The translations under genes and the position numbers were made by a program. Positions 52,338 to 61,980 of a DNA stretch of 64,000 bases are shown piece by piece. The stretch is from Arthrobacter sp. zg-Y20 (GTDB lineage Bacteria > Actinomycetota > Actinomycetes > Actinomycetales > Micrococcaceae). Numbering within the stretch: position 1 is the stretch's first letter; each line of letters starts with the position of its first letter. The notes under the pieces are model-generated. The model did no database searches. It worked only from the letters and a program-made list of their open reading frames with translations, and was not told the origin of the DNA. Where the stretch lies: NCBI RefSeq assembly GCF_030142075.1, contig NZ_CP126241.1:3410001-3474000 (forward strand), in the 5' to 3' direction.

Positions 52338-53260
52338 GGCCGGTCTCCGCTGCCGGGCCCAGCCGGACCGGGATGCCCGGACAATTCTGATCCCAGTTCC
52401 GACAGTTCGCCGCCCAGGTTGTGCCGGGCCCGGGCTTCCCAGTGCCGGCGCCCGGCCTCCGTGCAAAACAGCGGTTCCGCAGCGGCCAAGTGTGCCACCA
52501 CCCGCCGTCGTCCGGCCCGGAAATCCTCGGCGGAAAGGTGCGCGTACTCCGCACGAACCGCCTGCCGGTAGGAACGATACCGCGCGGGATCACGGGCCAG
52601 CACCGACAGGTCTGCGTCAACGAGCAGCGCTCCGTGGTGGTCCCCCGGGTCCGGAGCGTGGGCGGCGGTGAGCCGGACCAGGCGGGCGCATTCGGCCACG
52701 GCAGCGGGATCTTCTCCGGCGGCGGCCAGCAGGTCCTCCGCCAGGCAGGCGGAGGCTTCCTCGTCCTCGCCCGGCCGGCAGGCATACACCGCGTCATGGA
52801 ACCAGGCAGCCAGCGCCACGGGGCGCGGAACGCTGCTGCCGGTGAGCAGATCCAGGGCTTCCAGGACCTGGAGCAGGTGCCGGCGGTCGTGGTACCGGCG
52901 GTGCGGTTCATTCCAGCGGTCCAGCAGCTGCCCGCCGAGTTCCGGCCGCCCGGGAAGAAGCCGGTTCCAGCGTTCCAGCAGCGGCCCGGCCAGGGCGGAC
53001 GGGCGCTCCCGGGCAGGGATCCGCAGGCCGCTGCCAATGAGGATACGGACCAGTTCCCCGCCGGTTACGGCGACGGCGCCGCGGCGGACCAGTTTGCGGT
53101 GCAGGTGCTGCGGCACGTCGTAGTGGTCGCCGTCGAACGCCCTGGGCGAGATACCGGCGCCTTGGGCGAATGCGTGCAGCTCCTCCACACTGGTGTCGGA
53201 GACCAAATGGGAGAACAGGGTGTTGTGCGCCGGCCACATCGGCGGATCGATGTAGATCAT
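52334..53260 (-). CDS. DUF4031 - HD-superfamily fusion protein
   Basis: 308 residues with two parts. Residues 1-80 match DUF4031: MIYIDPPMWPAHNTLFSHLV, then FDGDHYDVP. Residues about 115-290 look like the predicted metal-dependent HD phosphohydrolase family: YHDRRHLLQVLEAL and AAWFHDAVY give H...HD ligands and LLVDADLSVL the distal Asp. A phosphohydrolase acting on a nucleotide-like substrate is plausible but unproven. ATG 53260 has GGAGG ten bases upstream. It is coupled to the MFS gene by GTGA overlap. Confidence 0.82.
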   Translation of the reverse strand: MIYIDPPMWPAHNTLFSHLVSDTSVEELHAFAQGAGISPRAFDGDHYDVPQHLHRKLVRRGAVAVTGGELVRILIGSGLRIPARERPSALAGPLLERWNRLLPGRPELGGQLLDRWNEPHRRYHDRRHLLQVLEALDLLTGSSVPRPVALAAWFHDAVYACRPGEDEEASACLAEDLLAAAGEDPAAVAECARLVRLTAAHAPDPGDHHGALLVDADLSVLARDPARYRSYRQAVRAEYAHLSAEDFRAGRRRVVAHLAAAEPLFCTEAGRRHWEARARHNLGGELSELGSELSGHPGPAGPGSGDRP

Positions 53261-53416
53261 GGGTGCCGGGCCTCCGGACGGGTGAAGAGCATCCTGTATG
53301 TCTATCGCACCGGCGCCCGCAATTGCCATGCGGTGCTGCCGCCCGGGTTTGCCGGCCGCGTACGGTCTTTACGGAAAACCCTTGTCCCAACGGACCCCCA
53401 ATGCTGGAATAACCGC

Positions 53417-54586
53417 ATGGATGACGTGCCCTCCAATCTGCCGTTCAATGCCGGCTCCGCCGAGTCTTCACCCGGGCCTTCGGGGGCTTCGGGGTCTTCC
53501 CCCTGGCTGTCCTCCACCGTCCTGGCCATCGGCACCCGCAAGGGGCTGTGGCTGGCGACCAGCAGCGACCGCGTTACCTGGGAACTGCGCGGACCGGAAT
53601 TCGCCATGACTGAAGTGCCCTCGCTGGCATTCGATGCCCGCAGCGGCACGCCGCGGCTGCTGGCCGGGGTCCGCTCCGAATGGTGGGGACCCAACGTTGC
53701 CGTCTCGGAGGACCTCGGGCACACCTGGCAGGAACCGCAGGAACAGGCAATCGCTTTTCCGGAAGACACCGGGGCCACGCTGGAGAGGATCTGGCAGCTG
53801 CGTCCGGATACCGCGGACCGCCCGGGCGTGGTCTGGGCCGGCTGCGAGCCCATTTCGGTGTTCCGGTCCGAGGACGGCGGCCGCCACTTCGAGCTGGTCC
53901 GGGGCTTGTGGGACCATCCGCACCGCCCGCAGTGGGGCGCCGGTTACGGCGGTCCCGCGGCGCACACCGTCCTGCCCAGCCCCGTCGATGACAGCGTGCA
54001 CGTAGCCATCAGCAGCGGCGGCGTGTACCGCTCAGATGACCGCGGGGACAGCTGGGACGCGTTCAACAGCGGCATCATCGCGAACTTTATGCCGCAGGAG
54101 TATCCCGAGTTCGGCCAGTGCGTGCACAAGGTTGCACGCGACGCCGGAAACCCGCAGCGGCTCTACGCCCAGAACCACGGCGGGGTGTACCGCAGCGACG
54201 ACGCCGGAGATCGGTGGATTTCCATTGCCGACGGCCTGCCCGCGGACTTCGGGTTTGTGATGCTGGCACACCCCTCCCGCCCGGACACCATCTGGACCAT
54301 ACCCCTGGGCTCCGCCGGCGAGCGCAACCCTCCGCAGGGACGGCCTGCGGTTTACCGCAGCACCAGCGCGGGTGAAGACTGGGAGCGGTTCGACACCGGC
54401 CTGCCCGCCTACGACTTCAACGCGGTACTGCGCGACGCCGCGGATGTGGACACCGCCGACCCCGCCGGCATCTACTTCGGCACCAGGGGCGGCGAGGTTT
54501 ATGCCAGCGCCGACGAAGGCGAAACCTTTAATCTGGTGGCCGCCAACCTTCCGGATGTGCTCTGTGTCCGCGCCGTCCGGACCTGA
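53417..54586 (+). CDS. Asp-box (BNR) repeat beta-propeller protein, sialidase-like
   Basis: 389 residues. Repeated Asp-box motifs S-x-D-x-G-x-x-W/F are seen as SEDLGHTW, SEDGGRHF, SDDRGDSW, SDDAGDRW, STSAGEDW and SADEGETF, giving a six-bladed or larger propeller. No signal peptide is present, and the catalytic Arg triad of true sialidases is not evident, so exo-sialidase activity should not be assumed. The 3-prime end overlaps a MoaD-like gene by about 23 bp, a coupling that suggests a joint function. Confidence 0.82.
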   Translation: MDDVPSNLPFNAGSAESSPGPSGASGSSPWLSSTVLAIGTRKGLWLATSSDRVTWELRGPEFAMTEVPSLAFDARSGTPRLLAGVRSEWWGPNVAVSEDLGHTWQEPQEQAIAFPEDTGATLERIWQLRPDTADRPGVVWAGCEPISVFRSEDGGRHFELVRGLWDHPHRPQWGAGYGGPAAHTVLPSPVDDSVHVAISSGGVYRSDDRGDSWDAFNSGIIANFMPQEYPEFGQCVHKVARDAGNPQRLYAQNHGGVYRSDDAGDRWISIADGLPADFGFVMLAHPSRPDTIWTIPLGSAGERNPPQGRPAVYRSTSAGEDWERFDTGLPAYDFNAVLRDAADVDTADPAGIYFGTRGGEVYASADEGETFNLVAANLPDVLCVRAVRT

Positions 54587-54932
54587 CACCCGCTCCGCCG
54601 GCGCCGTCGGACTTCTGCTGCCCGCAGCGTTGGCCGAAGCCGTCGGCGGACAGCGCCTGCTGGTGCTGCCGCAGCGGCCCGTTTCGGGGGCTGATATCGG
54701 CGCCAATCCGGAGGCCGACGCGGCAGGCAGCATCACGGTTGCGGTGGCCTTGGACCGGCTGCGGGAGCAGCAGCCAGGGGTGTACAGCCGGATCTGCGAC
54801 GAGACAGGCGCCGTGCGCCGCTACGTGAACCTCTATCTGGACGGCGAGGACATCCGGGACTTGGCCGGGCAGTCCACGGTGCTGGCTTCCGGTGCCCAGC
54901 TGCTGGTACTGCAGTCAATCGCCGGGGGCTAG
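54564..54932 (+). CDS. MoaD/ThiS-like small protein
   Basis: About 122 residues. The C-terminal half has the ubiquitin-like sulfur-carrier layout (VAVALDRLREQQPGVYSRI, then YVNLYLDGEDIRDL and a final QLLVLQSIAGG), ending in the Gly-Gly needed for adenylation and thiocarboxylation. The first 50 residues are an extra N-terminal region. GTG 54564 is used; ATG 54555 is also in frame. It overlaps the propeller gene. No MoaE, MoeB or ThiF is nearby. Confidence 0.75.
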   Translation: MSAPSGPDTRSAGAVGLLLPAALAEAVGGQRLLVLPQRPVSGADIGANPEADAAGSITVAVALDRLREQQPGVYSRICDETGAVRRYVNLYLDGEDIRDLAGQSTVLASGAQLLVLQSIAGG

Positions 54933-54951
54933 GTTCGCGTTAAACAGCAGA

Positions 54952-54986
54952 AACGGGTGCTTCCGCGCAAGGCGGAAGCACCCGTT
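54952..54986. terminator. Bidirectional terminator between the MoaD-like gene and rpf
   Basis: AACGGGTGCTTCCGC (54952-54966) and GCGGAAGCACCCGTT (54972-54986) form a 15-bp perfect stem with a 5-base loop. T-rich tails follow on both strands (GTTTCTCC on plus, TTTCTGCTG on minus), fitting convergent genes. Confidence 0.88.
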
Positions 54987-55049
54987 GTTTCTCCGGTTAG
55001 TCCCTCCAGCTGAGCTGGAAGGAACCGGTGCCAGCTGTGTGGCGGCCTA

Positions 55050-55907
55050 TTAGGCCGGCAGCTGCAGGGTGTGACCGGTGAAGATGAGGTCGGGGTGGAT
55101 GATGGTATCGGCGTTGGCGTTGTACAGCGCCTGCCAGCCGCCCTCGATGCCGAGCTTCTCGGCGATGGCGGACAGCGTGTCACCGGACTGGATGACGTAG
55201 GTGTCACCGGACAGGGCCGGAGCCTCGGTCTGGATCGGAGCCGCTGCCTCCACCTGGATGTTCTCCGCGGTGGTCGGTGCCGGAAGCTGCTCGGCCTGCG
55301 GCTGGACGTAGGTCTCGACCGGGGCCTGCGGCTGGACGTAGGTCTCGGCAGGAGCCTGCGGCTGGACATAGGTCTCAACAGGGGCTTCAACCGGAGCGGC
55401 GGCCTGCGGCTGGACATAGGTCTGAGCCGGAGCTTCGGCAACCGGAGCGGCAGCCTGCGGCTCGACGTAGGTCTGGGCCGGAGCTTCAGCAACCGGGGCC
55501 TGCTCGGTGACCTGGGTCTGGGCGGGGGCCGGGGTGGCAGCCTGCGGATTGGCGGTGGCACCGGTCAGGCCCAGCTTGGCGGTGCAAGCAGGCCATGCGC
55601 CGGGGCCCTGTTCAGCCAGAACGCGCTCGGCTACGGCAATCTGCTGCTCGCGGCTGGCGTTGGCCGGGTCGCCGGTACCGCCGAAAGCGGCCCAAGTGCT
55701 GGGGGTGAACTGCAGCCCGCCGGAGAAACCGTTACCGGTGTTGGTAGCCCAGTTTCCACCGCTTTCGCACTGTGCAAGCGTGTCCCAGTCCATGGTGCTG
55801 GCGTTGGCCGGAGCGGCCAGACCTGCCATACCGGCGGCACCGGCTCCGGTGATAACGGCGGCAGCGAGGCTTCGGCGTACGACACGACGGATCTTCTGGT
55901 TCTTCAT
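55050..55907 (-). CDS. Resuscitation-promoting factor-like protein with LysM domain
   Basis: 285 residues, secreted. The signal peptide (about 1-36) ends AAPANA. The Rpf transglycosylase-like domain is about 37-115, with the catalytic Glu in [15 protein letters not shown] (Glu48) and [18 protein letters not shown] Pro/Gln/Ala linker contains five TYVxPQA repeats, and a C-terminal LysM ([18 protein letters not shown]) binds peptidoglycan. Rpf proteins cleave cell-wall glycan and stimulate growth of dormant cells. A long structured leader precedes it. Confidence 0.93.
   Translation of the reverse strand: MKNQKIRRVVRRSLAAAVITGAGAAGMAGLAAPANASTMDWDTLAQCESGGNWATNTGNGFSGGLQFTPSTWAAFGGTGDPANASREQQIAVAERVLAEQGPGAWPACTAKLGLTGATANPQAATPAPAQTQVTEQAPVAEAPAQTYVEPQAAAPVAEAPAQTYVQPQAAAPVEAPVETYVQPQAPAETYVQPQAPVETYVQPQAEQLPAPTTAENIQVEAAAPIQTEAPALSGDTYVIQSGDTLSAIAEKLGIEGGWQALYNANADTIIHPDLIFTGHTLQLPA
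55300..55500 (-). repeat. Repeated linker units in the rpf gene
   Basis: Five near-identical units encode TYVxPQA separated by Pro/Ala/Glu spacers. At the DNA level 'ggcctgcggctggacgtagg'-like blocks recur, including two in direct succession near 55321-55365. Such repeats allow length variation of the wall-spanning linker by slippage or recombination. Confidence 0.8.
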
Positions 55908-55914
55908 CGGTTTA

Positions 55915-56110
55915 TTAGCTCCCAAGGGTTCCACCTGCGCTCAGCCCGTCCCCGGGCTTCTCCACGCCGTCGCCTACCCCAGACATATAGAGGTCTTTTC
56001 GGTACCACGCAGCGGCGACGTACAGTGGACGCGTGGCACTCGGCATTGTGCGATTCATGCATCGGCCGCACCAGCTTTGGGTGCCGACCGCCGCCGGCCT
56101 CAGAACGGCC
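55915..56110 (-). ncRNA. Candidate c-di-AMP (ydaO-yuaA) riboswitch in the rpf leader
   Basis: In transcript order the leader shows ACCCAAA (56082-56076), TGAATCG (56057-56051), a CCACGC/GCGTGG hairpin, GGGTAGGCGACGG (55979-55967) and a GC-rich stem GCCCGGGGACGGGC near 55955-55942. These resemble, in order, the conserved ACCCAA, GUGAAUC and GGUAGGGCGA blocks of ydaO as I remember them. Actinobacterial rpf genes are a known ydaO context. The final conserved block matches poorly, so this is a candidate only. Confidence 0.45.
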
Positions 56111-56374
56111 AGCGGTCCAGCCCTCGATCTCCGGGCTCGTTAACAACCTAAAACATCATTTTGTCGAGACCAAATCGGTATCTAATCGAAATGCAATTGT
56201 TATTGACTAAGATCCGCGTAAACAAGCGGATCGAAGCGGGTTTTGTAGAATTCGTCACTGTTGATTTCGGATAACCCTCGACACATCCCCAAACCGGTCG
56301 TATTGTGTCTCGTCGCACGTTCGGGAGTGCCCCGGTATACAGGAACCGGATATGGCAGGGCTTAACGACGACGG

Positions 56375-56402
56375 CGGCGGACCCCGCGCAGGGAGTCCGC
56401 CG
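56375..56402 (-). terminator. Hairpin after the arabinose/sugar transport operon
   Basis: CGGCGGAC (56375-56382) pairs with GTCCGCCG (56395-56402); CCC/GGG in the loop can extend it. On the minus strand it is followed by TCGTCGTTAAG. It lies about 20 bases past the permease stop. Confidence 0.6.
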
Positions 56403-56422
56403 GCGTGCCGCCTGGCCAGTGA

Positions 56423-57676
56423 CTATTTCAGGGCGTTGGACACCTTGCGCTTGTTGAAGACGTCGAAGCCCACGGCCAGCAGCAGGACCAGCCCCTTAAT
56501 GAACTGCTGGTAGTCAATGCCTACACCCAGCAGGGACATGCCGTTGTTCAGCACACCCATGATGAGGCCGCCGGTGATGGCGCCCACAATGGTGCCCACC
56601 CCGCCCGTAACCGCGGCGCCGCCGATGAAGGCTGCTGCGATGGCGTCCAGTTCGAAGAGGTTGCCGGCGCCCGGTCCGGCGGAGTTCAGGCGTCCGGTGA
56701 AGATCAGCCCGGCCAGGGCGGCCAGCACCCCCATGTTGACGAACAGCAGGAAGTCCACCCGTTTGGTGTTCACGCCGGACAGGTGGGCGGCCTGGAGGTT
56801 GCCGCCGCGGGCATAGACGTGCCGGCCGAAGACGGACCGGTTCATCACGGCGCTGTAGGCGACCACCAGGATGCCCAGGACCACCAGCACAATGGGTGTT
56901 CCGCCGCGGGAACTGGCGAGCAGGTAGGTCAGTCCCAGGATTACGACCACACCGAAGACCAGCCGCGTCAGGAACCAGGCCCGGGGCTCGTCGTCGAGGT
57001 TGAGCTTCATCCGTGCCGCACGTCCGCGCAGCTGGCTGACAACCAGCAGGGCTGCCGCCAGTACCCCCAGGCCAACGGTGGTCCAGTCAAGGATGTTGGT
57101 CTCGGCAGGGAAGAGGCCGGGGAACAGGGAGCCGCCGCCGAGCTGGCGGTACTCCTCGGGGAAACCGGTGATCCGCTGGTTGCCCAGGATGATCTGGGTC
57201 AGCCCGCGGAAGACCAGCATGCCGGCGAGGGTAACGATAAAGGCCGGGATGCCTATGTACGCCACCCAGTAACCCTGCCAGGCGCCCACCAGGGCACCCA
57301 CCACGAGGGAGGCCACCAGCGCCAGCCACCAGGGCATGCCCCAGTCCCGGATCATAATGCCGGACATGGCCCCGACGAACGCGGCAACGGATCCCACGGA
57401 AAGGTCAATATGGCCGGCCACAATGATCATGACCATGCCGATCGCCAGGATCAGGATGTAGCTGTTCTGCACAATGATGTTGGCCACGTTGTCCGGCTGC
57501 AGCAGTGAACCGCCGGTCAGCACCTGGAACAGTGTCACGATAACCAGCAATGCCAGGAAGATACCGATCTGGCGCAGCCGGCTGGTGAGGAAACGTCCCG
57601 CTTCGGCAAGCCTGGAAGGCTTCTTGGGGCTCTTGGTACCGAGGGCCGGCCCCTCGCCGGCGAGTGTGGAAACCAT
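56423..57676 (-). CDS. mmsB: Sugar ABC transporter permease (MmsB/GguB/XylH family)
   Basis: 417 residues, about ten or more membrane segments. AIGMVMIIVAGHIDLSVGSVAAF is the family signature around residues 75-100, and GAAVTGGVGTIVGAITGGLIMG is the conserved region near the C-terminus. It forms the pore of a ribose/xylose/multiple-monosaccharide importer. It is 2 bases downstream of the ATPase gene. Operon context with araBDA makes L-arabinose the likely main substrate. Confidence 0.9.
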   Translation of the reverse strand: MVSTLAGEGPALGTKSPKKPSRLAEAGRFLTSRLRQIGIFLALLVIVTLFQVLTGGSLLQPDNVANIIVQNSYILILAIGMVMIIVAGHIDLSVGSVAAFVGAMSGIMIRDWGMPWWLALVASLVVGALVGAWQGYWVAYIGIPAFIVTLAGMLVFRGLTQIILGNQRITGFPEEYRQLGGGSLFPGLFPAETNILDWTTVGLGVLAAALLVVSQLRGRAARMKLNLDDEPRAWFLTRLVFGVVVILGLTYLLASSRGGTPIVLVVLGILVVAYSAVMNRSVFGRHVYARGGNLQAAHLSGVNTKRVDFLLFVNMGVLAALAGLIFTGRLNSAGPGAGNLFELDAIAAAFIGGAAVTGGVGTIVGAITGGLIMGVLNNGMSLLGVGIDYQQFIKGLVLLLAVGFDVFNKRKVSNALK

Positions 57677-57678
57677 GG

Positions 57679-59208
57679 TCAGTCCTTTTCCTGGGTCATG
57701 TACTGCATCAGTCGTTCGGGGGTGGCTTCATCAATGGGGACCTCAGCGGTGATTCGGCCCTGGGCCAGGGTGTAAATGCGGTCGCAGATGCCCAGGAGCT
57801 CCGGCAGTTCCGAAGAGATGACCACCACCGCTTTGCCCTGCGCGGCCAGCTCGTTGATGATCGTGTAAATCTCGTATTTCGCCCCCACATCGATTCCGCG
57901 CGTGGGTTCATCGAGGATCAGCACGTCCGGATCCGCGAACATCCATTTGGACAGGACAACCTTCTGCTGGTTGCCGCCGGACAGTTTCCCGGCAACCGCC
58001 GTGACTGACGGTGCCTTGATGTTCATGCTCTGTTTGTAGCCCTGCGCCACTACTGTTTCCTTGCCGCCGTCGACCCAGCCCCTGGAGGCCAGTTTGGTCA
58101 GGGCAGATGCGGAGATGTTCCGCTTGATGTCTTCGATGAGGTTCAGCCCGTAGCGCTTGCGGTCCTCGGTGGCGTAGGCAATGCCGTGGCCGATGGCGTC
58201 CTGCACGGTGCGGACGGTGATTTCCCGGCCGTTTTTGTAGAGTTTGCCGCTGATGTTCGTGCCGTAGCTGCGCCCGAAGATGCTCATGGCCAGCTCGGTC
58301 CGTCCCGCCCCCATCAGCCCGGCAATCCCCACGATCTCTCCCGCCCGCACAAACAGATGCGCCCGGTCGATCACGGTGCGGGTGTGCTCCGCGGGGTGGT
58401 ACACCGTCCAGTCCTCCACCCGCAGCACTTCGTCGCCGATGTCCGGGACGCGGTCCGGGTAGCGGTTGGTCAGTTCCCGGCCAACCATGCCCCTGATGAT
58501 CCGCTCCTCCGTGACGGAGCCGTCGTGCAGGCTCAGCGTTTCGATGGTCTGCCCGTCCCGCAGGATGGTCACGGAGTCTGCGATGGCCCGGATTTCATTG
58601 AGCTTGTGGCTGATGATGATGCAGGTGATGCCGTCGTCGCGCAGGCCGCGGACGAGCCCGAGCAGGTGCTCGGAATCCTCGTCGTTCAGGGCGGCGGTGG
58701 GCTCATCCAGGATCAGCAGCTTGACGTCCTTGGACAGTGCCTTGGCTATTTCCACCAACTGCTGCTTGCCGACGCCGATCTCCCCGGCGCGTGTAACCGG
58801 GTTGATGTCCAGTCCCACCCGGCGGAGCAGTTCGGCGGCGCGCACGTTGGTTTCGTTCCAGTTGATCCATCCCCGGGCAGACCGCTCGTTGCCCAGGAAA
58901 ATGTTCTCCGCCACCGAAAGGAACGGTGACAGGGCCAGTTCCTGGTGGATGATCACCACGCCACTGCGTTCGCTGTCCTTGATGTCGCGGAACGATACCG
59001 CAGTCCCGTCCAGGAGGATCTCCCCCTCGTAGCTGCCGTGCGGATAAACCGCGGACAGGACCTTCATCAGGGTTGACTTCCCGGCGCCGTTTTCCCCGCA
59101 CACCGCATGGACTTCTCCGCGGGTGACGGCGAGAAACACGTCCTGCAGCGCCTTTACGCCTGGGAACGTTTTAGTGATCCCGTTCATTTGGAGGATGTAG
59201 TCGCTCAC
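57679..59208 (-). CDS. mmsA: Sugar ABC transporter ATP-binding protein (MmsA/GguA/XylG family)
   Basis: 509 residues with two fused nucleotide-binding domains, as in carbohydrate-uptake-2 transporters. The first Walker A is [14 protein letters not shown] (about 40-50); the second site is degenerate ([16 protein letters not shown]); the C-terminal half carries the signature [15 protein letters not shown] and Walker [16 protein letters not shown]. It powers the permease immediately downstream. An intercistronic hairpin separates it from the binding-protein gene. Confidence 0.93.
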   Translation of the reverse strand: MSDYILQMNGITKTFPGVKALQDVFLAVTRGEVHAVCGENGAGKSTLMKVLSAVYPHGSYEGEILLDGTAVSFRDIKDSERSGVVIIHQELALSPFLSVAENIFLGNERSARGWINWNETNVRAAELLRRVGLDINPVTRAGEIGVGKQQLVEIAKALSKDVKLLILDEPTAALNDEDSEHLLGLVRGLRDDGITCIIISHKLNEIRAIADSVTILRDGQTIETLSLHDGSVTEERIIRGMVGRELTNRYPDRVPDIGDEVLRVEDWTVYHPAEHTRTVIDRAHLFVRAGEIVGIAGLMGAGRTELAMSIFGRSYGTNISGKLYKNGREITVRTVQDAIGHGIAYATEDRKRYGLNLIEDIKRNISASALTKLASRGWVDGGKETVVAQGYKQSMNIKAPSVTAVAGKLSGGNQQKVVLSKWMFADPDVLILDEPTRGIDVGAKYEIYTIINELAAQGKAVVVISSELPELLGICDRIYTLAQGRITAEVPIDEATPERLMQYMTQEKD

Positions 59209-59256
59209 GCGGACCTCTCTGGCCTTGCCTTGGTGGAATGGATGGTGCCCGGGCGG

Positions 59257-59287
59257 GCAGGCGGGCGGCTCGGTGCCGCCCGCCTGC
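59257..59287 (-). promoter_or_regulatory. Intercistronic hairpin between binding protein and ATPase genes
   Basis: GCAGGCGGGCGGC (59257-59269) and GCCGCCCGCCTGC (59275-59287) form a 13-bp perfect stem with loop TCGGT, starting five bases after the binding-protein stop in the minus-strand transcript. No T-run follows. Such a structure typically protects the upstream message or partly terminates, giving excess binding protein over ATPase. Confidence 0.7.
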
Positions 59288-59292
59288 TGCCG

Positions 59293-60414
59293 CTAGTCGA
59301 GGTCGGACTGCTCGTAGTATCCGCTCTCGAGCAGGACTTCCTTGTAGTTGTCCTTCGTCACAATCTGCGATTCCAGCAGGTAAGAGGGGACAACCTTCAC
59401 GCCGTTGTCGTAGGTTTCCTCGTCGTTGACCTCCGGTTCCTCGCCCTTCATGAGGTCGTCCACCATCACCACCGCACGCTTCCCCAGTTCACGCACGTCC
59501 TTGAAGATGGTGGAGTACTGCTCGTCATTGACGATGGACTGCACCGACCCCACCTCGGCATCCTGTCCGGTGATGACCGGGAGGTTCTCCTCGGTGTAAC
59601 CGCCGGAGCGCAGGGCCGAAATGATGCCGATGGACAACCCGTCGTACGGGGAGAGCACGCCGTCGATCTGCTGGCCGTTGCCCACGGTCAGGAGGTCCTC
59701 CATCCGGTCCTGGGCGGTGTCGGGCAGCCAGCGCAGGATCGCCGCCTGCTGGAAGTCGGTCTGCCCGCTGGGGACCTTCAGGATGCCCTTGTCCAGGTAG
59801 GGCTGCAGGGTGTCCATGGCGCCCTCCCAGAAGAAGGTGGAGTTGTTGTCATCCGGGCTGCCGGCGAACAGTTCCACGTTGAACGGTCCGGTCTGGCCGG
59901 TGTCCGTACCGCTTTCGTCCAGGATGCCCAGTCCGGTGAGCAGCGAGGTGCCCTGCTGCACGCCCACCTCGTAGTTGTCGAAGGTGGTGTAGTAGTCCAC
60001 CGTGTCGGATTCGTTGATCAGCCGGTCGTAGGCAATGACGGGGATGTCCTGGGATTCGGCGGTTTCCAGCACGCCGGTGAGCGTGGTGCCGTCAATGGAG
60101 GCGATCACCAGTGCCTCGGCGCCGGCGTTGATCATGTTCTCGATCTGGGAGACCTGGGTGGGGATGTCGTCGTTGGCGTACTGCAGGTCCACCTCGTAGC
60201 CGAGCGCTTCGAGCTGGGACTTCACGTTCTCGCCGTCGGCGATCCAGCGTTCGGACTGCTGGGTGGGCATGGCCACGCCAATCCGTGCGCCTTCATTCGA
60301 ATCGCCGGCCTCGTCACCGCCGCCGCGGTTGCCGCTGCAGGCGCCGAGGCTCAGGGCGAGCGCCAGCGAAACCCCGCCGACGAGGGCCTGCTTCAGTGTT
60401 GGTTTCGTGCTCAT
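59293..60414 (-). CDS. chvE: Sugar-binding lipoprotein (ChvE-type)
   Basis: 373 residues. Lipoprotein signal with lipobox LGAC (Cys about 26), then a periplasmic-binding-protein type 1 fold: [47 protein letters not shown] and [17 protein letters not shown] match ChvE/multiple-monosaccharide binding proteins. ATG 60414 has AAAGG eight bases upstream. It should deliver arabinose (and perhaps other sugars) to the permease pair. It follows araA by about 50 bases in the same operon. Confidence 0.92.
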   Translation of the reverse strand: MSTKPTLKQALVGGVSLALALSLGACSGNRGGGDEAGDSNEGARIGVAMPTQQSERWIADGENVKSQLEALGYEVDLQYANDDIPTQVSQIENMINAGAEALVIASIDGTTLTGVLETAESQDIPVIAYDRLINESDTVDYYTTFDNYEVGVQQGTSLLTGLGILDESGTDTGQTGPFNVELFAGSPDDNNSTFFWEGAMDTLQPYLDKGILKVPSGQTDFQQAAILRWLPDTAQDRMEDLLTVGNGQQIDGVLSPYDGLSIGIISALRSGGYTEENLPVITGQDAEVGSVQSIVNDEQYSTIFKDVRELGKRAVVMVDDLMKGEEPEVNDEETYDNGVKVVPSYLLESQIVTKDNYKEVLLESGYYEQSDLD

Positions 60415-60464
60415 TGGTGTGCCTTTCGTTGTGCCGGGGTGTCGTAGTGCCGGGGTGATCGGGG

Positions 60465-61979
60465 TCATAGCTTTTGGGCGAGCCGGTAGTAGGCAGCATT
60501 CCAGCGCACTTCCCGCTGGAAGGCGCGCAGTTCGGTGGAGCGGTCGATAAGCAGCAATTCAACACCGGCCATGTCGGCGAAGTCCGTGACTACGTCAGCA
60601 CCGACCGCCGTGCTGAGCACCGTGTGGTGGGCTGCGCCGGCGGTGAGCCAGGCGGCCGCAGAGGTGGCGAGATCCGGGTGGGGCTGCCAGACGGCGCGGG
60701 CTACCGGCAGGTGCGGCAGCGGTGCGTCGGGCGGCACCACATCCACGGTGTTGGCGGTGAGCCGGAACCTGTCGCGCATATCGGACAGGGCGACGACGAC
60801 GCCGGGGCCCGGGTCGGTGTCGAACACCAGCCGCACGGGGTCTTCCCGGCCGCCGATGCCCAGCGGGTGGATCTCCAGGGAGGGCCGCTGCGTGGTGAGG
60901 CTAGGGCATATTTCGAGCATGTGCGCGCCGAGGATTTTTTCTTCGCCCGGGACCAGGTGGTAGGTGTAGTCCTCCATCAGCGACGCCCCGCCCGGCAGTC
61001 CGGCACCCATGACCTTCGCGGCCCGGACCAGCATGGCGGTTTTCCAGTCGCCTTCGGCACCGAAGCCGTAGCCGTGGAACATCAACCGCTGCACGGCCAG
61101 GCCGGGCAGCTGCCGCAGCCCGCCCAGGTCCTCGAAGTTGGTGGTGAACGCGCCGAAGCCGCCCTTTTCCATGAACTGCAGCAGTCCCAGCTCCTGGCGT
61201 GCGCCGTAGCGCAGCGACTCGTGGCGGCCGCCGCCGGGGCGCAGCTCCGGTGCCAGATCGTATAGTTCCTCGTACTCGGCCACGAGCTTGTCGACGCCGG
61301 CCTCGGACTGGGCCTCCACCGCCTCAACGAGGTCGTTGACTCCCCAGGTGTTGATGGAGACCCCGAAACGCAGCTCGGCCTCCGTCTTATCCCCTTCGGT
61401 GACCGCCACGTTGCGCATGTTGTCCCCGAAGCGGGCTATGCGCAGGTCCTGCATGGCGGCCCGGCCGGCGCAGGCGCGCTGCCAGGATGCTATCTGCCCG
61501 GTGACGGCGGAGGTGGAAACGTGGCCGACGACGGTTTTGCGGGGAACCTCGAGCCGGGTGGCGATATAGCCGAATTCGCGGTCGCCGTGCGCGGCCTGGT
61601 TCAGGTTCATGAAGTCGAAGTCGATCTCGGCCCAGGGCAGCTCCACGTTGATCTGCGTGTGCAGGTGCAGCAGCGGTTTGCGCAGGGCGTCCAGGCCGCT
61701 GATCCACATCTTGGCCGGGCTGAAGGTATGCATCCAGGCGATCACGCCAATCACTGTGTCCTGCGTATTGGCCTCCAACGCTGCCCGGCGGATGGACCCG
61801 GCGTCGGTCAGGGTGGGTTTCCAGACCACCCGCACGGGCAGGCCGGCGGCCTCGAGCATGCCGACAATGGCCTGGGACTGTTCAGCGACCTGGCGCAGGG
61901 TGTCCTCGCCGTAGAGGCCCTGGCTGCCGGTCAGGAACCAGACCTCGTACGGGTCCAGGGTGGTGGTAAGCGGGCTCAA
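60465..61979 (-). CDS. araA: L-arabinose isomerase
   Basis: 504 residues, the standard AraA length; it interconverts L-arabinose and L-ribulose with Mn2+. [21 protein letters not shown] opens the protein; metal/catalytic residues lie in [12 protein letters not shown] and [16 protein letters not shown] 61979 is taken as start: AGGAG is eight bases upstream and it lies one base past the araD stop. Second gene after araD in the araB-araD-araA order. Confidence 0.95.
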   Translation of the reverse strand: MSPLTTTLDPYEVWFLTGSQGLYGEDTLRQVAEQSQAIVGMLEAAGLPVRVVWKPTLTDAGSIRRAALEANTQDTVIGVIAWMHTFSPAKMWISGLDALRKPLLHLHTQINVELPWAEIDFDFMNLNQAAHGDREFGYIATRLEVPRKTVVGHVSTSAVTGQIASWQRACAGRAAMQDLRIARFGDNMRNVAVTEGDKTEAELRFGVSINTWGVNDLVEAVEAQSEAGVDKLVAEYEELYDLAPELRPGGGRHESLRYGARQELGLLQFMEKGGFGAFTTNFEDLGGLRQLPGLAVQRLMFHGYGFGAEGDWKTAMLVRAAKVMGAGLPGGASLMEDYTYHLVPGEEKILGAHMLEICPSLTTQRPSLEIHPLGIGGREDPVRLVFDTDPGPGVVVALSDMRDRFRLTANTVDVVPPDAPLPHLPVARAVWQPHPDLATSAAAWLTAGAAHHTVLSTAVGADVVTDFADMAGVELLLIDRSTELRAFQREVRWNAAYYRLAQKL

Positions 61980-61980
61980 G

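Larger units (their letters stand above)
55908..56422. other. 515-base gap between rpf and the sugar permease gene
   Basis: It contains the rpf leader (candidate riboswitch), an AT-rich stretch (about 56141-56240) that probably holds the rpf promoter, and at the right end the terminator of the arabinose operon. No protein gene is seen; short frames here lack codon bias. Confidence 0.6.

Noticed and set aside
53417-54586. True secreted sialidase
   Set aside because: Asp-boxes are present but there is no signal peptide and no evident catalytic Arg triad.
55300-55500. Repeats in the rpf gene as a CRISPR array
   Set aside because: They are in frame, encode the TYVxPQA linker, and spacers are not unique.
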